DNA of 9,514 bases from DASWJQ01 sp036397095. Its GTDB lineage: Bacteria; Chloroflexota; Anaerolineae; Anaerolineales; E44-bin32. The position numbers were made by a program, and so were the translations under genes. Shown here in pieces: positions 5,934 to 9,514 of this stretch (the stretch's first letter is position 1; each line of letters opens with the position of its first letter). Below the pieces are notes generated by a model, which made no database searches, had not been told where the DNA came from, and worked only from the letters and a program-made list of their open reading frames with translations. The stretch is taken from contig DASWJQ010000168.1 in NCBI GenBank assembly GCA_036397095.1, positions 1 to 9,514 of the forward strand, written 5' to 3'.

Positions 5934-7285
5934 AGCGCCTATCGGCCGGATTGCTGGCCCCGGCCATTTTGCTGGCCGTCCTCGTGACGACCGCACCCGG
6001 GGACGCCCAGACGGGCAGCGATCCAGAGCCCAACACACCCATTCGCCATGTGATCCTGCTGATGCAGGAGAATCACACCTTCGACAACTACTTCGGCACG
6101 TATCCCGGCGCCGACGGGTTCCCACCGGGCCTGTGCGTGCCAATCGATCCCAATGATCCCGGCGACGGCTGCGTCGAGCCCTTCCACATCGGCGAACAGC
6201 CCATTCAGGATCTCGACCACAGCCGCCGCACCCATCGGCTTATGTACAACGAAGGCCGTATGAATGGCTTTATCCACGCCCTCAACCAACTCAACCAGAA
6301 CGGCGAGCTGGCAATGGGCTACTACGATGATCGCGACCTGCCCTACTACTGGAACCTGGCCGATGAGTACGTGCTCTTCGACCGCTTCTTCAGCTCGGCC
6401 GCCGCCGGCAGCTTCATGAACCATGTCTACTCAGTCACCGGCGGTCCGGGTGCCGGCCGCGATCGACCCACCCTCGACGGCCTGCCCGACGACCCGACCA
6501 TCTTCGATCGGCTCGAAGAACGCGGCATCAGCTGGAAGTTTTACATTCAGAACTACGACCCGGAGGTCAATTACCACGACCTTGTCGAAGGTGCGCCGCG
6601 CCCGCCCCAGGTCGAATGGGTGCCACTGCTCAGCATGGACCGCTACCTGCAGACGCCTGAACTCTTCGCCAAGATTACCGATCTCGACGAGTACTTCGAC
6701 GACCTGCGCAACGACACGCTGCCTGCGTTCTCCTATATCAAGGTCGTGGGCGCCAGCGAGCACCCGCCGGGCAGCCTGCTGGCCGGCCAACGCATCACCC
6801 GCTCCTTGCTTCAAGCACTGATGCAGAGCGAGGCCTGGTCCAGCTCCGCCTTCCTGATTACGTATGATGATTGGGGCGGCTGGTACGACCATGTTCCACC
6901 ACCCCAAATCGACGAGCAGGGGCTGGGGTTCCGCGTCCCGGCCCTGCTGATCAGCCCGTATGCACCGCGCGGGGTGGTGGACAGTACGACACTCGACTAC
7001 ACCTCCGTCTTGAAGTTTCTCGAGGAGAACTGGGACCTCGACCCGCTGACCGAGCGAGACGCTCTGGCCAACAGTATTGGCCAGGCGCTCGACTATGAGC
7101 AGGAGCCCCGCCAAGCCGTGATCGTGCCATCCCAGCGCTATCTGGGTCCGGCCGAGCAAGGGCCGAACCGGCTGCTGATCCTGCTTCCCTACGCAGCCGG
7201 CACACTGCTCGCTGTCGGACTGGTGGCGGCCGCCTTCCGGCGCAGCCGGAAGAGCGGCGGCCCACCTGTGGGGAATGAGCCGTGA
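5930..7285 (+). CDS. Secreted, membrane-anchored phosphoesterase (PF04185; acid phosphatase/phospholipase C family)
   Basis: A 451-residue hydrolase of phosphate esters, of the AcpA/phospholipase C superfamily. Signal sequence 1-26 (MKRLSAGLLAPAILLAVLV, then GDAQ). Metal-site motifs: MQENHTFDNYFGT (45-57, Glu47-Asn48) and TYDDWGGWYDHVPPP (311-325, Asp313-Asp314). The likely nucleophile region is AAAGSFMNHVYSVTG (157-171; Ser161 by position). Further family motifs are LPYYWNLADEYVLFDRFF (137-154), SEHPPG (276-281), GFRVPALLISPYAP (333-346) and DYTSVLKFLEENWDL (356-370). A C-terminal span (about 415-436) followed by RRSRKSGG anchors it, outward-facing. There is no twin-arginine signal, although many relatives use Tat. 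GAGGTG lies 5 bases before the ATG, which overlaps the previous stop (ATGA), so expression is probably coupled to the glycosyltransferase. Substrate (phospholipid, polyprenyl phosphate or phosphoglycan) cannot be read. Confidence 0.92.
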   Translation: MKRLSAGLLAPAILLAVLVTTAPGDAQTGSDPEPNTPIRHVILLMQENHTFDNYFGTYPGADGFPPGLCVPIDPNDPGDGCVEPFHIGEQPIQDLDHSRRTHRLMYNEGRMNGFIHALNQLNQNGELAMGYYDDRDLPYYWNLADEYVLFDRFFSSAAAGSFMNHVYSVTGGPGAGRDRPTLDGLPDDPTIFDRLEERGISWKFYIQNYDPEVNYHDLVEGAPRPPQVEWVPLLSMDRYLQTPELFAKITDLDEYFDDLRNDTLPAFSYIKVVGASEHPPGSLLAGQRITRSLLQALMQSEAWSSSAFLITYDDWGGWYDHVPPPQIDEQGLGFRVPALLISPYAPRGVVDSTTLDYTSVLKFLEENWDLDPLTERDALANSIGQALDYEQEPRQAVIVPSQRYLGPAEQGPNRLLILLPYAAGTLLAVGLVAAAFRRSRKSGGPPVGNEP

Positions 7286-8373
7286 TCCGCTGGCTGCGTG
7301 CCGCCGCCCTGGCGGGCTTGGCGCTCGCCCTGGCAGCACCACTTGCGGCCGGCGCCCGCCAGGCGGCCGGCCTGCGTCTGACCATCCAGACCGTACCCGC
7401 TCTAGCCGGCATCGACTTCAAGGTCTATCGGCCATGCGAGCTGTACGTGCCCCGCTCCGAGGTCGAATTGGAGTTCTGCCAACCGGAGCCAGTCCCACAC
7501 CTTGATTCGTGGGGGTTCACCAGTGACGAGCGCGGGCTGGCCGGCCTCAACCTGCCTGCGCCAGGTCTCTACCTGTTGCACGTCGAGAACTCGACGCCGG
7601 AAGACCCAGGCCTGCAGGCGCGCTTCAGCCGCTGGCAGGACGACGTCTTCACGAACATGCGCCAACTTCGGCTGCGCGGCAACCGCCACCTGGTAGCCGG
7701 GCTGGCCATCGAGCGGCCCGTGCAGCTCGCCTACCTCGGCCCGCAAGACGGGGCGGTTCAAGCCGATCGCATTCAAGTAACCGAGCTGCGGTCCAGCCTT
7801 GGCTCGGTCCACCATCTGGAAGGCTCCGGCCCGCATTGGCTGCCGGCCGAACACATCCTCAACCGTGACGCCGGGTTGGCTTCGGTCCCGATCGTATACG
7901 CACTGCAGCGAGTCAATCTGAACGGCAGCAACGTGGTCAACCGGGGCCAGCAGCGGTTTACCGCCGAGCTTGGGACCACCGATTGGCAGATTGACTTGCT
8001 CCTCTATCAAGCCGACATTCTGGCCCGCGATGCCTTCTTCAACCTGCCGGCCGGCGACGGCGCCATTCTTGAATTCCCGGATGGGTCAACCGAGGAATTC
8101 GCCTACTCAGGTCCTGACGGCGTGCGGATTGACAACCTGGCGCGCGGCACCTACCGGGTGCGGGCGGCCGGCGCCGCCGGAATCGTCTTCCCGGCCATCA
8201 TGGTGTTGTCCCGCGACCAGGTCGTCCGGCCGGTCGTGCTCAGTTGGCTCGATTTGTCCCTGGTCGCCGTGGGCGGCCTGGCCGGCAGCCTGACGTTGTT
8301 GTTCGTCGGCCGGCCTCACCTGATGCCCTCGTTCCTCCGGCGCCCACAGCGGAGTTCCGAAGGCCCGTCGTGA
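7282..8373 (+). CDS. Secreted beta-rich protein with C-terminal membrane anchor, function unknown
   Basis: A 363-residue protein I do not recognise. It starts with GTG overlapping the previous stop (GTGA), with GGGG 8 bases ahead. Residues 1-25 are a signal peptide (RWLRAAALAGLALALAAPLAAGA). Two stretches look like small prealbumin-like or carboxypeptidase-regulatory beta modules: 31-103, ending in SDERGLAGLNLPAPGLYLLHVEN, and about 258-300, with FPDGSTEEF and DNLARGTYRVRAAG. The part between (about 110-255) is mixed, with no catalytic motif I can name. Cys52 and Cys66 could pair as a disulfide. A single span (about 322-343) precedes a basic tail ending RRPQRSSEGPS, so the body should face outside. 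Position between a phosphoesterase and a glycosidase, with overlapping starts, suggests a binding or accessory subunit for them; that is inference. Confidence 0.85.
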   Translation: MIRWLRAAALAGLALALAAPLAAGARQAAGLRLTIQTVPALAGIDFKVYRPCELYVPRSEVELEFCQPEPVPHLDSWGFTSDERGLAGLNLPAPGLYLLHVENSTPEDPGLQARFSRWQDDVFTNMRQLRLRGNRHLVAGLAIERPVQLAYLGPQDGAVQADRIQVTELRSSLGSVHHLEGSGPHWLPAEHILNRDAGLASVPIVYALQRVNLNGSNVVNRGQQRFTAELGTTDWQIDLLLYQADILARDAFFNLPAGDGAILEFPDGSTEEFAYSGPDGVRIDNLARGTYRVRAAGAAGIVFPAIMVLSRDQVVRPVVLSWLDLSLVAVGGLAGSLTLLFVGRPHLMPSFLRRPQRSSEGPS

Positions 8374-9464
8374 GCCTGCTGCGCAGCCTCATCCTCCTGG
8401 TGCTCCTTTCCCTACTCACCCTGGCCGGATCAGCACCGACTTCCGCAGCCGGCCGTTGGCAAACGGATGGCAATCCGACCCCCGTGCTCGCCTACTATTA
8501 CATCTGGTTCGACCCCGGCTCCTGGGATCGCGCTAAACGCGATCTACCTTTGCTCGGCGCCTATTCAAGCGATGACGTTGACGTCATGAGGCAGCACATC
8601 CGCTGGGCCAAGAGCGCCGGAATCGATGGCTTCATCGTCAGCTGGAAGGCCACCGACCAGCTCAACCCCCGGCTTGCCAGCCTGGCGGCCATCGCCGAAC
8701 AGGAATCCTTCTGGCTGATCATCATCTATCAGGGCCTGGACTTCGAACGGCGACCCCTGCCGGTCGACCAGATCTTGTCCGACCTGGCTTACTTCGACGA
8801 AACTTACGGCCAGCATCCGGCGTTCCAGTTGTTCGGGCGCCCTACCGTGATTTGGTCCGGCACCTGGGAGTTCAGCAATGAGGAAATCAGCCGGGTCGCC
8901 GGCGCCTATGGCGAACCATTCGACTTGATCGCCTCGGAACAGCAAGTGGATGCCTTTTCGGAGATCGCCCATCTGGTCGATGGCAACGCCTACTACTGGT
9001 CATCGGCCGACCCATTGAGCACACCCGGCTATGAGGCCAAGTTGCAGGCGATGGCTGAAGCGGTCCACAAACATGGCGGGCTGTGGATTGCGCCGGCTGC
9101 ACCTGGTTTTGATGCGCGACTGATTGGGGGGGCTCGGGTGATTGAACGTAGGGGCGGCGAAACGTTGCGGGCGGCCGTCGACGCGGCCCGGGCGTCGTCG
9201 CCTGACGCGATTGGCTTGATCAGTTGGAACGAGTTCAGTGAGAACAGCCATATCGAGCCAAGCCAAAACTTCGACGATCAATCGCTCATCGTATTGGCCG
9301 ACCTGCTGAGCGGCACGCTGCCGGATCTGCCGGACTTCGACTCCAGCGAGCCGGCCGACACGTTGGCGGCTCCCGAACTTGGTCGGCTGGCGCCGCTAGC
9401 CTTCCTGGCCCTGATCCTCGGCGGAAGTCTGGCCTTGATCGCCGGCCGCCGGGGACGCCCATAG
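8370..9464 (+). CDS. Secreted, membrane-anchored GH99-like (endo-alpha-mannosidase-type) glycosidase
   Basis: With GTG 8370 the product is 364 residues. This start overlaps the previous stop (GTGA), has GAAGG 6 bases ahead, and gives a clean signal peptide (1-27, SLLRSLILLVLLSLLTLAG); in-frame starts further upstream only add a translation of the neighbouring gene. The body resembles glycoside hydrolase family 99: VLAYYYIWFDPGSW (39-52), VMRQHIRWAKSAGIDGFIVSW (72-92), PGFDAR (245-250) and SWNEFSENSHIEPS (285-298). Glu288 and Glu291 have the same spacing as the Glu-x-x-Glu catalytic pair known in GH99. Characterised GH99 enzymes cleave inside alpha-mannosides; this divergent member may act on another envelope or environmental glycan. 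A C-terminal span (about 338-358) with GRRGRP anchors it outside the membrane. It is the last gene seen in the operon; no terminator is evident in the 50 bases that follow. Confidence 0.87.
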   Translation: MSLLRSLILLVLLSLLTLAGSAPTSAAGRWQTDGNPTPVLAYYYIWFDPGSWDRAKRDLPLLGAYSSDDVDVMRQHIRWAKSAGIDGFIVSWKATDQLNPRLASLAAIAEQESFWLIIIYQGLDFERRPLPVDQILSDLAYFDETYGQHPAFQLFGRPTVIWSGTWEFSNEEISRVAGAYGEPFDLIASEQQVDAFSEIAHLVDGNAYYWSSADPLSTPGYEAKLQAMAEAVHKHGGLWIAPAAPGFDARLIGGARVIERRGGETLRAAVDAARASSPDAIGLISWNEFSENSHIEPSQNFDDQSLIVLADLLSGTLPDLPDFDSSEPADTLAAPELGRLAPLAFLALILGGSLALIAGRRGRP

Positions 9465-9514
9465 CGTCCGGACTACGCGCACAACTTCAATCCGAAAGAG
9501 AAGCCGGCGCGGGC

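Noticed and set aside
6431..7342. Long - strand frame of 303 codons opposite the phosphoesterase
   Set aside because: It mirrors the codon positions of a GC-rich gene with clear catalytic motifs; its own translation has no recognisable domain.
8244..8369. GH99-like gene beginning at 8244
   Set aside because: The extension is a shifted reading of the preceding gene. GTG 8370 gives a signal peptide and the same GTGA overlap seen at the previous junction.
9465..9514. Start or end of another gene after the glycosidase
   Set aside because: Only 50 bases remain. A - strand frame ends with TAG near 9475, but that is too little to support a call. The GTCCGGAC palindrome at 9466-9473 is short and lacks a T-run, so no terminator is claimed.
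1..9514. CRISPR arrays, tRNA or rRNA genes, insertion sequences
   Set aside because: No regularly spaced direct repeats apart from the TPR-coding units, no cloverleaf-like or rRNA-like segment, and no transposase frame was seen.

Overview
The window is GC-rich (by eye roughly 62-66% from about position 730 onward) and carries no taxonomic marker. The gene repertoire is a GtrA/HPr-kinase-like fusion, a lipoprotein-like TPR protein, a GT39-type membrane glycosyltransferase, and secreted proteins held by C-terminal membrane anchors. This would fit an environmental bacterium such as a Chloroflexota (Anaerolineae-like) lineage, but that placement is a low-confidence inference.

Left part (1-1737): this looks like the platform end of a chromosomal integron. 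A full-length integron integrase gene (intI, + strand, 730-1737) has all catalytic residues and the IntI-specific inserted segment. Divergent from it, on the - strand, an open reading frame runs off the left edge (483 down to 1). It has lower GC (91 G+C in the first 180 bases) and looks like a PD-(D/E)xK-type nuclease-fold hypothetical protein. The 246-bp gap between them (484-729) holds a candidate recombination core (GCATAAC, 500-506) just upstream of that gene, and a candidate promoter firing toward it (683-711). An integrase divergent from its cassettes, with attI and Pc between them, is the classic integron layout. I therefore read the - strand gene as the probable first cassette. No attC site can be seen because the downstream end of that gene lies outside the window.

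Right part (1935-9464): six genes on the + strand form a tight operon. They are a GtrA-HprK-like fusion, a six-TPR exported protein (TTG start, 1 base after the previous stop), a GT39-type polyprenyl-phosphate-sugar glycosyltransferase, a secreted PF04185 phosphoesterase (acid phosphatase/phospholipase C type), a secreted beta-rich protein of unknown function, and a GH99-like glycosidase. The last three junctions are 4-base ATGA or GTGA overlaps, so translation is probably coupled. The phosphoesterase, the unknown protein and the GH99-like protein each have an N-terminal signal sequence, one C-terminal membrane span and a short basic tail. They should sit on the outer face of the membrane, next to the lipid-linked sugar chemistry of GtrA and GT39. 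The operon therefore looks like a small envelope-glycan building and trimming module; its substrate cannot be read from the sequence.

Two gene starts were set by hand: TTG at 3484 for the TPR gene, and GTG at 8370 for the GH99-like gene. Only 50 bases follow the last gene, with nothing assignable in them.
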